DNA of 64,000 bases, from the NCBI GenBank assembly GCA_947683425.1, contig CANTUQ010000031.1:3049001-3113000 (forward strand), written 5' to 3'. The stretch is from Excoecaria cochinchinensis (lineage: Eukaryota > Streptophyta > Magnoliopsida > Malpighiales > Euphorbiaceae). The notes beneath the pieces were generated by a model. That model was not told where the DNA came from. It made no database searches and worked only from the letters and a program-made list of their open reading frames with translations. This document shows positions 1 through 11,690 of the stretch, in pieces. A program made the position numbers and the translations under genes. Numbering within the stretch: position 1 is the stretch's first letter; every line of letters begins with the position of its first letter.

Positions 1-1854
1 TATGAGACTTATGTGACCAGTCCATTAGGGCATAGTGTCAGTGTGAGTAGAGTCTTTAGGAGTTGTCCTTTGATGGTTGAGGGAGTTGTGCTTCCAGCAA
101 ATTTGATTGAGTTACCTTTCAGAGAGTTTGATCGGATTCTGGGTATGGACTGGTTAGGTAAGCATCGGGCTATAGTTGATTGCCATAGGAAGACAGTTGT
201 GCTCTAGGATAGATGTCAGTCTCCTGTGTTTATGAAGGGTTTGGGCACTAGTTCTTTGAATAATGTGATTTCTGCAATGCAAGCCAAGAGGTTTATCAGG
301 AAAGGATGTGAGGCTTTTCTAGCAGTTGTGTTGGATTCCAAGAGAGATCAAGATCAGATTGAGGATATTCCTGTAGTGCGGGAGTTTAGTGATGTGTTCC
401 CGAGTGAGTTGACTGGTTTGCCTCCTGAGAGAGAAGTTGAGTTGTCCATTGAGATTATGCCGGGTACCACTCCCATTTTGAAAGCACCTTATTGGATGGC
501 TCCTGTAGAGTTGAGGGAGCTTAAGACTCAGTTACAAGAGCTATTGGATAAGGGGTTTATTCGACCCAGCATATCTCCTTAGGGAGCTCCAGTTCTGTTT
601 GTCAAGAAGAAAGATGGATCTTTGCGGATGTGTATCGATTACAGGCAAATCAATAAGGTCACAGTGAAGAATAAGTATCCGTTGCCTAGGATTGAAGATT
701 TGTTTGACCAGCTTCGAGGTGCAGGTGTTTTCTCCAAGATAGATCTTCGGTCAGGGTACTATCATCTTCGAGTTCAGGATGTAGATGTGGTTAAGACTGC
801 ATTTCGGACTAGGTATGGCCACTATGAGTTTCTTGTGATGCCGTTTGGTTTGACCAATGCTCCAGCGGCTTTTATGGATTTGATGAACCGTGTGTTTAGG
901 CCATACTTAGATCGATTTGTAGTAGTGTTCATTGATGATATCTTGGTGTATTCCAAGGATGAGAGTGAGCATGAGGAGCATCTCCGATTGGTTTTGCAGG
1001 TGTTGAGAGAGCACCAGTTGTTTGCCAAGCTTAGCAAGTGTGATTTCTGGCTTCGAGAAGTATCATTCTTGGGTCACATTGTTTCGGCTAGGGGTATTCA
1101 GGTAGATCCGGCCAAGATTGAGGCGATTGTTGATTGGAAAGCGCCTAGAAATGTTCAGGAAGTAAGGAGTTTCCTTGGTTTGGCAGGGTACTACTGTCGG
1201 TTTGTTAAGGGCTTTTCTGTGATTGCCGCTTTGATGACTAGATTGTTGAGGAAAGGGGTCAGATTTGAGTGGTCAGATAGATGCCAGGCTTATTTTGATC
1301 AGTTAAAGCAGTTGCTTGTTGAGGCTCCTATTCTTACTCAACCCATCTCGGGTAAAGAGTTTGTCATTTATAGTGATGCTTCGGGTGTTGGCCTTGGATG
1401 TGTTTTGATGCAAAAAGGTAAGGTTGTGGCTTATGCTTCTCGTCAGTTAAAGCCACATGAGAAGAACTATCCGACGCATGATCTTGAGTTAGCAGCTGTG
1501 ATCTTTGCTTTGAAGATTCGGCGTCATTATCTGTACGGGAAAAAGTGTAGAATCTTTTCGGACCATAAGAGCTTGAAGTACTTCCTCACACAGAAAGAGT
1601 TGAACATGAGACAGCGCCATTGGCTTGAGTTGTTTAAGGACCACGACTGCATTGTGGATTACCATCCTGGTAAGGCCAATGTAGTCGCTGATGCTTTGAG
1701 TCGGAAGTCAGTTTTAGCCTTGTTCCTGAGACGGTTCAGATGGAGATTTGGTCCAGATGGGGCTTTGATTGCCCAGTTACGTGTGAAGCCTACCTTGAGA
1801 CAGAGGATTGTGGATGCTCAAAGGGATGATGTGAGACTTCAGCGGATTGTGTAA
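1..1854 (+). pseudogene. Tekay-like pol: protease tail, reverse transcriptase, RNase H
   Basis: One frame (codons starting at 13, 226, 622) carries the protease C-terminal half with the ILGMDWL motif near 145-165, then RT, then RNase H. RT shows LRMCIDYRQIN (about 625), YPLPRIEDLFDQL, the MPFGLTNAP block (about 838) and the catalytic FIDDILVYS (about 928-955), with FLGHIVS beyond it. RNase H acidic residues are in IYSDAS (about 1366), DLELAA (about 1480), SDHKSLKY (about 1558) and ADALSRK (about 1687). In-frame stops at 205-207 (TAG), 580-582 (TAG where the family has Trp, in SPWGAP) and 1852-1854 (TAA) kill it. No indels are needed to keep frame. The protease Asp-Ser/Thr-Gly site would be upstream of the window. 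Confidence 0.9.
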
Positions 1855-3030
1855 GAGGTCAGATCGGGTAAGCAGTCAGAGTTTTCAGTTCAGAATGAGG
1901 TGCTTATGTTCAGAGATCGCTTGTGTGTGCCAGAGTCTGAGGAGTTGAGGAGACAACTTATGAGTGAGGCGCATAGTACAGTTTTTACTATGCATCCTGG
2001 CAGTGAGAAGATGTATCAGGACATGAGACAGTTTTATTGGTGGTCTAGTATGAAGCGTGATATAGTGGATTTTGTGTCCAAGTGTTTGACTTGTCAGCAG
2101 GTAAAGGCCGAGCATTAGGTTCCCTCGGGATTGCTTACGCCTTTATCCATTCTTGAGTGGAAGTGGGATGATATCGCCATGGACTTTTTTTCTGGTTTGC
2201 CTTTGACTCAGAAGAAGCATGACTCAGTTTGGGTAATAGTGGATCGGCTTACGAAGTCAGCTCATTTTCTGCCAGTTAGAGTGGACTACTCGATGGATAG
2301 ATTGGCCAGTATTTATGTGGATGAGATAGTTCGGTTGCATGGGGTGCCCTTATCCATAGTTTCAGATCGGGATCCGAGGTTTACTTCCAAGTTTTGGAAG
2401 GAGTTGCAGAGAGCTTTGGGTACTAAGTTGAACTTCAGTACCGCATTTCATCCTCAGACCGATGGTCAGTCAGAGCGGGTCATTCAGATTTTGGAGGATA
2501 TGATGAGGGCTTGTGCTTTGGATTTTTCGGGTAGTTGGGACAGATATGTGTCGCTTATGGAGTTTGCCTACAACAATAGCTTTCAGTCGAGTATCGGTAT
2601 GGCACCATATGAGGCTTTATATGGTCGGCAGTGTAATACTCCGGTTTGTTGGACCGAGCTATCCGAGAGATCAGTTATTGGGCCAGAGTTGGTTAGAGAT
2701 ACAGAGGAAAAGATCAGAGTTGTGCAGCGGAATTTAAAGGCGGCCAAAGATCGACAAAAGTCTTATGCCAACTTGAAGAGGAAAGACGTGCATTTTGAGA
2801 TCGGGGACAAGGTTTTCCTTAAAGTTTCACCTTGGAGGAAAGTGCTTCGGTTTGGAAAGAAGGGTAAGCTTAGTTCTTATTTTGTTGGTCCTTATGAGAT
2901 TTTGGGTAAGGTTGGACCTGTAGCCTATAGATTGGCTTTACCGATGGAGTTAGCAAAGTTGCACGATGTGTTCCATGTTTCGATGCTTCGTCGGTACAGA
3001 TCAGATCCTTCGCATGTTCTTTCAGTTTAG
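1855..3030 (+). pseudogene. Tekay-like integrase
   Basis: Continues the same frame as the RT/RNase H. The zinc-binding HHCC domain is visible at about 1960-2105 (HSTVFTMH spacing, then CLTCQQ). The catalytic core has Asp in WDDIAMDFFSG (about 2165), Asp in VSDRDPRF (about 2360) and Glu in DGQSERVIQILED (about 2465). A GPY-type module follows (VGPYEILGKVGPVAYRL, about 2884-2935). Stops at 2116-2118 (TAG just after AEH, where relatives have Gln) and 3028-3030 (TAG) interrupt it. It would have inserted cDNA into chromatin. Confidence 0.9.
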
Positions 3031-3294
3031 GATATTCAGGTTCAGCCAGATTTTTCCTATGATGAGGAACCGCGAGCTATTCTAGCCCAAGAGGTAAGAC
3101 AATTGAGAAGTAAGAAGATCCCTTTAGTAAAAGTATTGTGGAACCATAATGGAGTCGAAGAAGCAACTTGGGAACCAGAGGAGTCGATGAGAGCTCAGTA
3201 TCCTCAGTTGTTCAGTTCAGGTGAGAATTTCGAGGACGAAATTCTTATTAGTAGGGAAGAGTTGTCACACCCCGTTTGCCCCCTAGTAGATTGA
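3031..3294 (+). pseudogene. Chromodomain at integrase C-terminus
   Basis: After the TAG at 3028, the same frame continues with a region rich in Asp/Glu/Tyr, then a chromodomain-like fold: LVKVLWNHNGVEEATWEPEE (about 3124-3183) and YPQLF. The hydrophobic/aromatic pattern V-W-x-(5)-ATWEPEE is the signature of chromovirus targeting domains that read histone marks (family knowledge). The terminating TGA at 3292-3294 lies about 30 bp inside the LTR, so coding and LTR overlap, as is common in Tekay/Del elements. Confidence 0.85.
3250..3262 (+). other. Polypurine tract of element A
   Basis: The purine-rich AGTAGGGAAGAGT run abuts the LTR start TGTCACACCCC. It is the expected plus-strand primer position. 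Confidence 0.75.
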
Positions 3295-4256
3295 GCCTGT
3301 CTGTGTGAGCATGCATTAGTATGTGTTTGGCATAGCATAAGGGTATTTTGGTAAAAATGCATGTTTTTGGGTTTTGTTAGTATGTGGGTGCATATATGGC
3401 ATTAGGGTGTGAATTATTTGGGTAACAGTTGTGTGCACTTGAGCATATCATTTTATGGTGTTTTAAGTTGGGATATGCTTGTGTGTGTGTTCATACCATT
3501 GTAGGGTGTGCATTAGTTGGGAGTGTATTAGGTGTGTGTAGTGCATGTTAGTTTGGTGTGAGTGGTTAGCTTCACCAATAGGAAATGGACACATGCTTAG
3601 GGCAAAGAAAAGAAAAAGAAAAAGGAAAGAAAGAAAGGAAATTGGCAGATTCACGTTTCCTTCTTCACCCACCTTCTTCTTCTTCATTTTCTTCATTCTA
3701 AGAACTGTATTGAGGATTCAAGATTTTATTGGTGAAGTTAATCATCTCTTTGCATCTTCTTTGGTAAGTAATTATATTCTTCTCATTTTGTTCTCTCATT
3801 TGTTTCATCTTCTTCTTTGGGTTTAGATTTAACTTAGGGTTTTTATTTTGGTTGTTCTTGGTGTGTTGATTGTTAGTTGATCTCCCTCGCGATCCAAAGG
3901 GCAAGGAAATTGCTGGACCTAGTGGAGCTAAGTGATTGAAGCTTAGAATCTCAGGTTTGGGATTTTTGCTTGTGGATTGTGCTTGATTTGAACTTACTGT
4001 AAATTTCTAGGGTTTATGTTCTTGAATGTGGTTATGTATGATTTTGGTTGTGATGAGTGTTGAATTAAGTTGTTTAGATGTCATTTTGATGCTTGAATGA
4101 TCTTCTGGAAGGTAAGAACTGATTTGTGTGATTTTGATTCAAGTTTGGGGTTGATTTCTGTGTTCTGGGAAATTCTGGAAAACTGGAAAATCGTGTTACT
4201 GTAGAGAATTCCCGTTTTACTGTGTTTGTTGCGTGACTAGCCAAGAAGTGAGGCAA

Positions 4257-4560
4257 GTCACGAGACGTGACTTCTAGTCACCACTCGTGACCTGCCAGAA
4301 AGTAGCCAGTCACGAGTTGTGACTGCCTATCACGACTCGTGACCAGCTGAAGAAAGAAGCCAGTCATGAGACGTGACTCCCAGTCACGACTCGTGACCGG
4401 CCTGAGACAGTCACGCGTGACCAGCCCCAAAGAAGCCAGTCACGAGACGTGACCTCCAGTCACGACTCGTGACCAGCAAGAGAGAGGGAGCAAGTCACGA
4501 CGTGACCATCCTTGTTAGGAGGCCAGTCACGAGTTGTGATGCCAGTCACGACTTGTGACC
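4257..4560. promoter_or_regulatory. Palindromic array in LTR A (TCACG/CGTGA family)
   Basis: About a dozen copies of short inverted repeats such as GTCACGAGACGTGAC (4257-4271) and GTCACGACTCGTGAC, spaced by short purine-rich linkers in a roughly 60-70 bp loose period. ACGT cores recur. The position, about 1.0-1.3 kb from the LTR start, matches the unrelated-motif array of LTR B. Inferred to be an enhancer-like block; no binding factor is shown by the sequence. Confidence 0.65.
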
Positions 4561-5700
4561 AGCCAACCTCATCGGTCACCCCGTTCGGCCTATTTTTCAG
4601 AAATTTCCCGATTTTAACTCAAAAATGAATTCCGCATGTAACACCCCAAAACCACCCCAGTAGTTTGAGCCTGTCTGTGTCTGTATGTGTGTATGTGTAT
4701 GTGTTACATGTATGTGTTTAATTGGATTATTTATTTAATTTTGTATATTATTTTGAGAAGAGGAGATAGGCTAGTGTAGGGTATGAGTGGATGTATAGAA
4801 TCAAAGTATGAGTAAGGGATAGCTTAATGTGTATAGCAAAGTATGGGAGTAGGGTGTGATTTGGGACATGTGTCTTATGGGGAGAGTGACATGTGGCTAA
4901 GGGGATAAAGTAACATTTAATGGGTTTGGTGAAAGAGAAGTCAACCCTTTTCCTTGTGGCTTCCCGTTCTTCTTTCTTCCTCACGCCATTCTTCTTTTCT
5001 TCTTCTTTCTTCTCGTTCTTTCCTTCTTCTTGGCCCGATCTTGCTCCCTCTCCTTTCCCTTGAGAAGATTTAGTTGTTTGGCTTTTGATTTTGAAGCTTA
5101 AAGGTGAGTTGGGGTTATGGGTGTTTTAGATTCTTCTTCTTCCTCTTCTCTAGGTTTTAAATCATATGTATTTGTTTATGGGTTGTTTAGAATTGACCTT
5201 GGTTATGGTGGATTTGTGGTTCAGAAGAGGCTTCTAGGCCGGATAAAGGCAAAGAAATCGCTAGCGGGAGCGGAGCTCGCGATTAGGAGCTAAGGAGAGA
5301 AGGTTTGGGATTGTTCATCTTTTTGTGTATTTTTGTAATTTGAGCTTAATGAATGTGTTCTGTTTCGAGTGAGGTGATAAGTTGTGCTATTGTAGTTTAA
5401 ATTACATTAAGCATGTTATGAAGTGCTAGAGAATGAATATTGTTTAAGGATGTGTGAGAAAGTATGTGAATAGTTGTAATTGTCTTCAAAATTGCTGTTT
5501 TGGAAATTCTTAGAATTGGACATGTAATTGACTTGATTTAATTGAGTTAAATGGTGATAAAGTTGGGTTTTTAATTAGGTTATGAGTTGTGAATGCTGGG
5601 ATCGCTGAATTTTGAGGTTTGGAATCAATTTTGGAAGTTTGGATGTGAATTTTGTGTGAATTCTGCAGATTTTGGGCGTAAGAGCTGAAAAACCCGCGTC

Positions 5701-5994
5701 TGTCGCGATCGCGACACTGTCGCGAGCACGACAGAATGCGGAGGTTTCAACCCTCGCGCCGGCGCGAGAGATGCCGCGCCAAGGAACTTGATAAAGCTCT
5801 CTGTCGCGAGCGCGAAAGAGTGCTCAAGCTCCGAACTTGTGCGAGCCTCTCTTCTGTCGCGAGCGCGACAATCCTCGCGAGCGCGACAGAAGAGCAGTCC
5901 CTACGTCCTCTCGCGACCACGAGATTCCCTCGCGATCGCGAGACGAGGCGGGGAGGTGTAACTTGGCTTCTGTCGCGAGCGCGACAGACGCGAC
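5701..5994. promoter_or_regulatory. Palindromic CGCG array in LTR B
   Basis: Repeated TGTCGCGAGCGCGACA-type inverted repeats; CTGTCGCGAGCGCGACAG at 5970-5987 is a perfect 8-bp stem. TCGCGATCGCGA and many CGCG cores occur. The motif differs from that of LTR A, yet the array sits at the same distance from the LTR start (about 1.06-1.36 kb). CGCG cores resemble CAMTA-type boxes (inference only). Confidence 0.65.
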
Positions 5995-6548
5995 TTCCAA
6001 ATTTGATTTCTTCCCTTTTTGCTTGATGACTTAAATTCTTTTGCATGCAATTTCATTAAGCTTTGACTATCTTTTTGTCTGGATTATATATATATATATA
6101 TATAAACGTGATGAGATTTTTTGTATAACCTGCTAATGTCAGATAAGTGGATAGTTAGGCATGCCTAATAGAGCTATGTGCCGCTGCAGCTATGTGTACG
6201 ATTTGGACCCTGATCAGGTCCCCCGATCGGATCCTCGCGATCCTTCTGTTGAATCTTTCTTAAGATTCTATGTGAAACAATTTGGAATAAAATAAAAAGA
6301 ATGTTTGATACCTTCGGGTATCTATTTGTTTATCATATAGAACCGATACTCTCAAGTATCTATGTGTACTCGTTATCCACTCATTATGAATAAGCAGGTG
6401 TTATTGTGTCTTTGCACTAGAATTCTGGATGAGAATGCAAATAATTGAATTAGCTGTGTATGATTATATGTCTATATAATTGTATTGTTATCATGTGTTT
6501 TCTGTTACCGTCACTGTGAGTGGCGGTCATGTATCTTGTGTTTCCCCA

Positions 6549-6584
6549 CTAAGCGATTTCGCTTAGCACGGGTGTTTATCCGTG
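6549..6584 (+). other. Paired hairpins in solo LTR B
   Basis: First hairpin CTAAGCG-ATTT-CGCTTAG (6549-6566). It is followed directly by CACGG (6567-6571), an 8-nt loop and CCGTG (6580-6584). The block is flanked by conserved TTTCCCC and GCAGGTG. The same block recurs in LTRs A and C. Confidence 0.7.
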
Positions 6585-7653
6585 CAGGTGTGGAAGGTGT
6601 TAGTACACATGTTTTGGGCGTGTCGCATCGGGAAGGCCAACGCAACTAGAGATTTGAAGTTTTATAGTATAGGCTTTCCTTTCCTTTTTTTTGTAATAGA
6701 TGTAATGTATTGTTAGCCTTTGGAACAATGTATCTTGGCTTTTGTAAATTGGTTCTTTTTGTAACCTATTGTAACATGTAAAGACTTTCTTTTTGTATAT
6801 TAATAAAAGTATTCATTTTGTTATGTATTCCTCTTCTTTCTCTTAAAGTTTTTATTTATACCGGATATGTTGTTTTGTATGTAATGTTTGAAGTGCGTAC
6901 TAGTGGGGTGTGACACTCCTATCTATCTTGGATCCCTCTCGCTCTAGTTACGAGTAGAAGTATCCATGTTATAGGTTGGGGTGTGACACCGCATTTCTTC
7001 CGAATGGACTTATACTGCTGTATGATGCATGTTATACCCTTATATGCTTTGATATGAGTGATACCATTATTCTTCAGATGAATTATATGTTGTGTTCTGA
7101 AATATGATTTGAATGATGCATAACCTGATAGAGTCAAGTTAGTGGATAGTTAGGCATGCATAATAGAGTCTTTTAGCTACAGCCCTCAGTTTCGTTTGGA
7201 CCCCGATCAGGTCCCCGTTTGGTTCCTCGCGAACCCTTTATGTTAGGATCTTGTTTAAGGTCCCTTTTCAAAATGATTTGTGAAAGTTAAAAGTAAAATG
7301 GTTTTCTCGATTCGTACCCGTAAGGTACTGTCTGTAATCGGCTCGTACCCGTAAAGTACTGTCTGTACACTCGTTATCCACTACCCAGAGTTAGCCGGTG
7401 TTCTTTTAGTGTTCAATTGGTTTACTCTACTCTTATGACTATATACATGTGATATCTGCATGAGTATATTGATGAAATGTATGTTCAACTAATCTGGAAA
7501 TGGATATGAATTTGAAATACAGAATGTATGGCTTTAAATTGTGAGCATGTTCTTATGAATTATGTTATGAGCTATTGCATTTTGCCATTGTGAATGTGTT
7601 ATGCTTTGATGACCATTGTGAGTGGCCGTTCATATTTTATGTGTGTTTCCCCA

Positions 7654-7690
7654 CTAAGCGTTTATCGCTTAGCACGGTGTTTTTACCGGT
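7654..7690 (+). other. Paired hairpins in LTR A
   Basis: CTAAGCG (7654-7660) pairs with CGCTTAG (7666-7672). CACGG and CCGGTG follow, an imperfect version of the second stem, then CAGGTGCGGAAG. Confidence 0.65.
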
Positions 7691-8095
7691 GCAGGTGCGG
7701 AAGGAGTTTTGCTTTGAGAGAGTCGCCGCCGTCAAGCCAACACAGAAGGTTTTAGTGTTGGGCTCAGTTTTTGTAATCTGTAATGATTCTTTTTGTATAG
7801 AACTCTCTTGTATCAATTTTGTTATAGCTTCCGCTTTTGTACTTATATTTTGGTTATGTAATATCTTTTATATCAGCTAGTTGATCAGAACATTATTGTG
7901 ATGGTTTTATTATATTAATGTATGATCAGCTATTGCTTTCTTTTCCTTTAAAGTTTTTAATTATCCCGTATTTCGGTATGCTTGGTATGTATGAATGTAT
8001 GATTTGCTTTGTATCTGTTTGGTGGCACCTTGACTCATACGGCATTTCACTCCTTATTGGATGGGATCGCCTACGTATGGGTAGGGGGTGTTACA

Positions 8096-8781
8096 ATGGC
8101 CACTAGGAGTATAGTCGAAGTCTTTTTGTATAAGTGATAAAGTACTTTTGTATAGTTTAGTATATGTATATGTAAAGCATTTTTGTATATAATATGTAAA
8201 TGTTAAAGTAGAGAGAATGTTTTGTAATGTATAAAGAACCGCAATATTATGTAATGTAAATGACTATGAGATTCTATTTTGAGGCATGTTTATTCCGCTG
8301 TGTATGTAACATGTATGATTACTATTCCCGCTTTTGCATGACTGTTTTGTATGTGTATGCATGTGTGGCGACCTGATATCCTCCCAAGGGGTGTTGAAGT
8401 GTTTCAGAATTGATTGTGTTATTAAATGATATATATGTATATAGCGTGAAATTCCTTTGAATGCCATTTATAATGCGTATCGTTATACTGTTGGTTTGAT
8501 ATGATTGCTTGTGGCATATGTATGTGTTTGTTTTGAGAACCATGTGAATGGCAGTCCGTATTTGTGTTTTCCCCACTAAGTATTATCGCTTAGCACAGGT
8601 GTTTCATCTGTGCAGGTGCGGAAGCAGTGGAGTTTTTGGGAGTGTCTCCGTAGGCTAGGCCACCACAGTAGGAGTGTAGATTTGGGAAGAATAGCTTTTG
8701 TTTTTGTATATCTTTTTGTAATCTTTCAACCATGTAATTTTTGGGGATCTTGTAATTATTGTAAAGACATCTTTGTACTGG
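8096..8781 (+). repeat. LTR C (Tekay-like), left piece
   Basis: Follows the end of element A and carries the same LTR landmarks: CCCCACTAAG (about 8571), CGCTTAGCAC, GCAGGTGCGGAAG (about 8611-8624), then a T-rich tail with TTTTTGTAATC. It stops at ACTGG (8777-8781), where a Tat element is inserted, and resumes at 17361. Upstream parts of this LTR lie left of element A, outside the window. Confidence 0.75.
8576..8612 (+). other. Paired hairpins in LTR C with a compensatory change
   Basis: First stem is partly decayed: CTAAG (8576-8580) with CGCTTAG (8587-8593). The second stem is CACAG (8594-8598) with CTGTG (8608-8612). In LTR B the same positions read CACGG/CCGTG, so a G-C pair has become A-T on both arms. 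Confidence 0.7.
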
Positions 8782-9014
8782 TGTAGATACCGGGTCCCGA
8801 GTCGGTCCAAGATCAGGATTACCTAATAATGATAAATCGCTCTCGCACGCAAAAATAGTTGAAAGTGACGATTTTCTTGTCAAATTTGCATTTTCGAATA
8901 AAAAATAAACGAGTGAAAAAAAAATATTTTAAAAATTAGTTTTGAAAAAAAATTTATTAATTTTAGTGTTTTTGAGATATTTAAAAAAAATAAAAAAAAT
9001 AAAAAAATTTACGA

Positions 9015-9173
9015 GTGTCGCGCACGCACTGTGCCCAGTGCGCAGCGCCCGCTGCGCGGAGCAAAGGCGACGCACAGCGTCGCTAAAGCGCGCGCCACGC
9101 GGATCTCGCCTCCTGGGCGAGATTCCTCGCCCCCATCGGCGAGATTTCTCGCCCATCAGCGAGAAATCCCGCC
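9015..9173. promoter_or_regulatory. Palindromic array in LTR D
   Basis: GC-rich island in AT-rich sequence. Perfect stems include GGCGAGATTTCTCGCC (9138-9153) and TCTCGCC-TCCTG-GGCGAGA. Other near-palindromes include GCGACGC…GTCGC. The position is just downstream of the LTR start, as in F, H, I and E. Confidence 0.6.
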
Positions 9174-10333
9174 GCAACAGCACCTAAACCCCAAATTTTG
9201 ATTTTTTTAATTTTTTAGGTTTAAAAATAATTTTTCTTGTGAGTATTTCATATTTTATCAAAATTTGACAAATATTAGTCAAATTGGGTGGGAGTTAAAT
9301 GTCAAAAATAACAAAAAAAATAATAAAAATAAATAAAAATATTAATTGTCCATATTTGACTTTAGGGATTTGATTTTGAATTTTGGAGTGTTTTTTGTTT
9401 AAATTAGGGGAAGGGAATCTTTGAAAAATCTGATGGGGAGCTGGAGAGGGGCAGGAAGTGAGTTTTTACGTAGGTCATTTTTCATTTTTGAGAGAGGTGG
9501 AAAAAAATTGGTTTTTTTGACGAAGGAAATTCTCTCTAGAAAAAATATTTTTTCTAAGTCATTTGATAAAGATATTCTTGGGGGGAGTTAGTGGATTTTG
9601 CTGGAAAAATAAAGAGTTCAATGCTCTTGGAGTTCATTTTTTATTATTCTCAAAAATAAAAATGATTTTCCTTAATCTTCTTAATTCTCTTCATTAAATT
9701 TACAAGTTCTTCACCTTAAATTTCATTCTAGTTTTTTTCTCATCTCTAAAAATTTTTGATTGATCTTGAAACCTTTGAGAAAGGAAAATCAATTCCTTAA
9801 CTTGAATTTTCAGATCATATATCAAACAAAAAAAAATCAAATCACTTTTGGATATTTGTGTTCTTGAGTTTTCTTTGACATAAACTCAAGATTTATTTGA
9901 ACATTTTTTTTTGAGTTAATTTTTGGATCTTGATGAGAGATTAGATCGGGATACCTCAGTTCAAATATCACTTAAATCTGAGGGTAAAGATTCTTGGATC
10001 CAACTCTTTATTTTATTTTGCTTCATTTTATTCATGTTAATTTGTTTTATGTTACGTTGCTTTGTTATTTTTTGAATTAATGCATGTATGTATTTTTTTT
10101 GGTTTGTGATGTATTATTTAGCATGAGTATTCATTCTTTATTTTGTCATTGGCATAAAAATGGATAGATCTACATAGTGTTAAGAGATGTAAAATATGAT
10201 TTGCCTGATTTTCTCTTGTAATATTTATTTTTTATGATTTTTTGCATGCTTAGATGTTATTATTTCATATTACATGTTTGATTGACTTTTCTTTCTTTTT
10301 GTTCATTCAATCTCTTGGATTCATCATTATCTT

Positions 10334-10568
<235 letters not shown>

Positions 10569-11480
10569 GCATTATTATTGACTTATGTTTTAATATTGAT
10601 CTTTTAAAGTGTCAATTTATTTTAATGTGCCATTTAATGTACTAGTATGCATATTTTCAATTAGCTTATTATTTATTGTTATAAATGTTTAATTGATTTT
10701 CTTGACTTGATAACTAACATTAATTTTGCTTGTGTTTGTTTTTGGTGTCAAATCTTTGTTTTCCCTTGTTTGAGCACCCGTGCGAACGAAAGAAGAGATC
10801 CAAGGAATTATTGTTTTTATTGTATTCATTATTTTTTCTTTATTTATTTGGCCAGTTTTTTGGCGGGTAATAATTAATAAAATAATTTTTTCACACACTT
10901 AAAAAAAAATCACACAAAAATATTTTTATAAATAAATGGGGTTTTCTTAATAAAATGGACCGATGTCCTATTTTTAGCCAATAAAATTTTACTTTCAAAT
11001 GGAGAACTAGGCTTTCATAAAATGGGATCACTCATCCCGGTTTTCCTCAATCAATACTCAAAAACGGTTGTCCAACTCTTTTAAGTTGATAAAAAGGAAC
11101 CAATGTTCCCAAAGTTCAATAAATAACCCGATTTATGTATGTTGCATTTTAGTTCTTTTTCTGTGTTTATTTATTTACGTTTTCTTATTTTGGGGGATTG
11201 TTCTATCCCAATTTTATTTTATTTTGCAATTTATTTTTGGGGGATTGTTCTTTCCCATTTTATTTATTTTGTAATTATTTATTACTTTATTTATCGCTTT
11301 TCAATGTGAATGATGTGTGCTTTAAATTCAATGCATTAATCGCGTGAGATGAGGGATAAATTTTATAATTTAAAAACTCATTTATAATTAACCAAGACAT
11401 AAATAAGTGTGAAGTTCCGAACACCATCTCTGGTTTAGACTAATAAGAGGTTAAACTTTCCTAATTTCTTGTAAATTGGG

Positions 11481-11490
11481 TGGCGACTCC
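11481..11490 (+). other. PBS-like core inside U5 of LTR D
   Basis: TGGCGACTCC, identical to the core of the true PBS 192 bp downstream, is embedded in the LTR. Confidence 0.6.
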
Positions 11491-11672
11491 AAAATACCTC
11501 AAAAGTGCCTAAAGGTGTTATGGCGATGAATGGTCCTTTCCAATGTTCTATTGTGAAAGGAGATGCCGAAAATATCTCATAACACCTATGATCGAAAAAG
11601 ACGTGAACCTATCCCTCGAATCCTAAAGCGGATTCCCATGAGGGCCCTTGTTGGGTTCGGCGTGCGTCACAG

Positions 11673-11690
11673 TGGCGACTCCGCTGCGGA
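11673..11690 (+). other. Primer-binding site of D-E
   Basis: TGGCGACTCCGCTGCGGA, one base after the LTR end. Sequences of this form are described as the Ogre/Tat PBS (complementary to tRNA-Arg as I recall; not checked). Confidence 0.75.

Larger units (their letters stand above)
4637..6988 (+). mobile_element. Solo LTR B (Tekay-like), TSD CCGCA
   Basis: Begins TGTAACACCCC (4637) and ends GGGGTGTGACA (6988). It is flanked by CCGCA at 4632-4636 and 6989-6993, a perfect 5-bp target-site duplication. It is 2352 bp with no internal element sequence, so it is a solo LTR left by LTR-LTR recombination. The start most likely mutated from TGTCACACCCC (C to A). An earlier GGGGTGTGACA at 6905-6915 is internal. 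Contents include a CGCG palindrome array, a (TA)n stretch around 6088-6105 and the paired hairpins at 6549-6584. It lies in the plus orientation inside LTR A. Confidence 0.9.
1..8095 (+). mobile_element. Tekay-like Ty3/gypsy chromovirus A, 3' portion
   Basis: The window opens inside pol of a plus-strand gypsy element. Domain order is protease tail, RT, RNase H, integrase, chromodomain, then a polypurine tract and an LTR beginning TGTCACACCCC. Integrase before the LTR and a C-terminal chromodomain place it in the chromoviruses. The long LTR with TGTCACACCCC/GGGGTGTTACA-type termini and a pol stop inside the LTR suggest the Tekay/Del lineage. The 5' LTR, gag and protease active site lie left of the window. 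The 3' LTR is interrupted by solo LTR B (4637-6988). All pol pieces share one frame and are broken by in-frame stops, so the copy is dead. The right end at 8095 is followed by sequence of another LTR of this group, so A appears inserted into LTR C. Confidence 0.85.
3263..8095 (+). repeat. 3' LTR of element A (interrupted by solo LTR B)
   Basis: Starts TGTCACACCCC after the PPT and ends GGGGGTGTTACA, imperfect inverted termini. Excluding the 2352-bp solo LTR B and its duplicated 5 bp, it is about 2.48 kb. It contains a palindrome array (4257-4560) and a CTAAGCG/CGCTTAG hairpin (7654-7672). A 3' tail resembles the end of LTR C, including TACGTATGGG before GGGTGTTACA. The 5'-flank TSD is outside the window, so the right boundary rests on terminal sequence and on alignment with LTR C. 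Confidence 0.75.

Noticed and set aside
4257..4560. CRISPR array
   Set aside because: Units are short palindromes with variable linkers in a plant LTR; no fixed-length spacers and no cas genes.
5736..6046. Arg/Ser-rich ORFs on both strands in solo LTR B
   Set aside because: They are products of the CGCG palindrome array, which reads open in several frames.
6903..6915. GGGGTGTGACA at 6905-6915 as the end of solo LTR B
   Set aside because: The CCGCA target duplication matches the end at 6988, so the earlier copy is internal.
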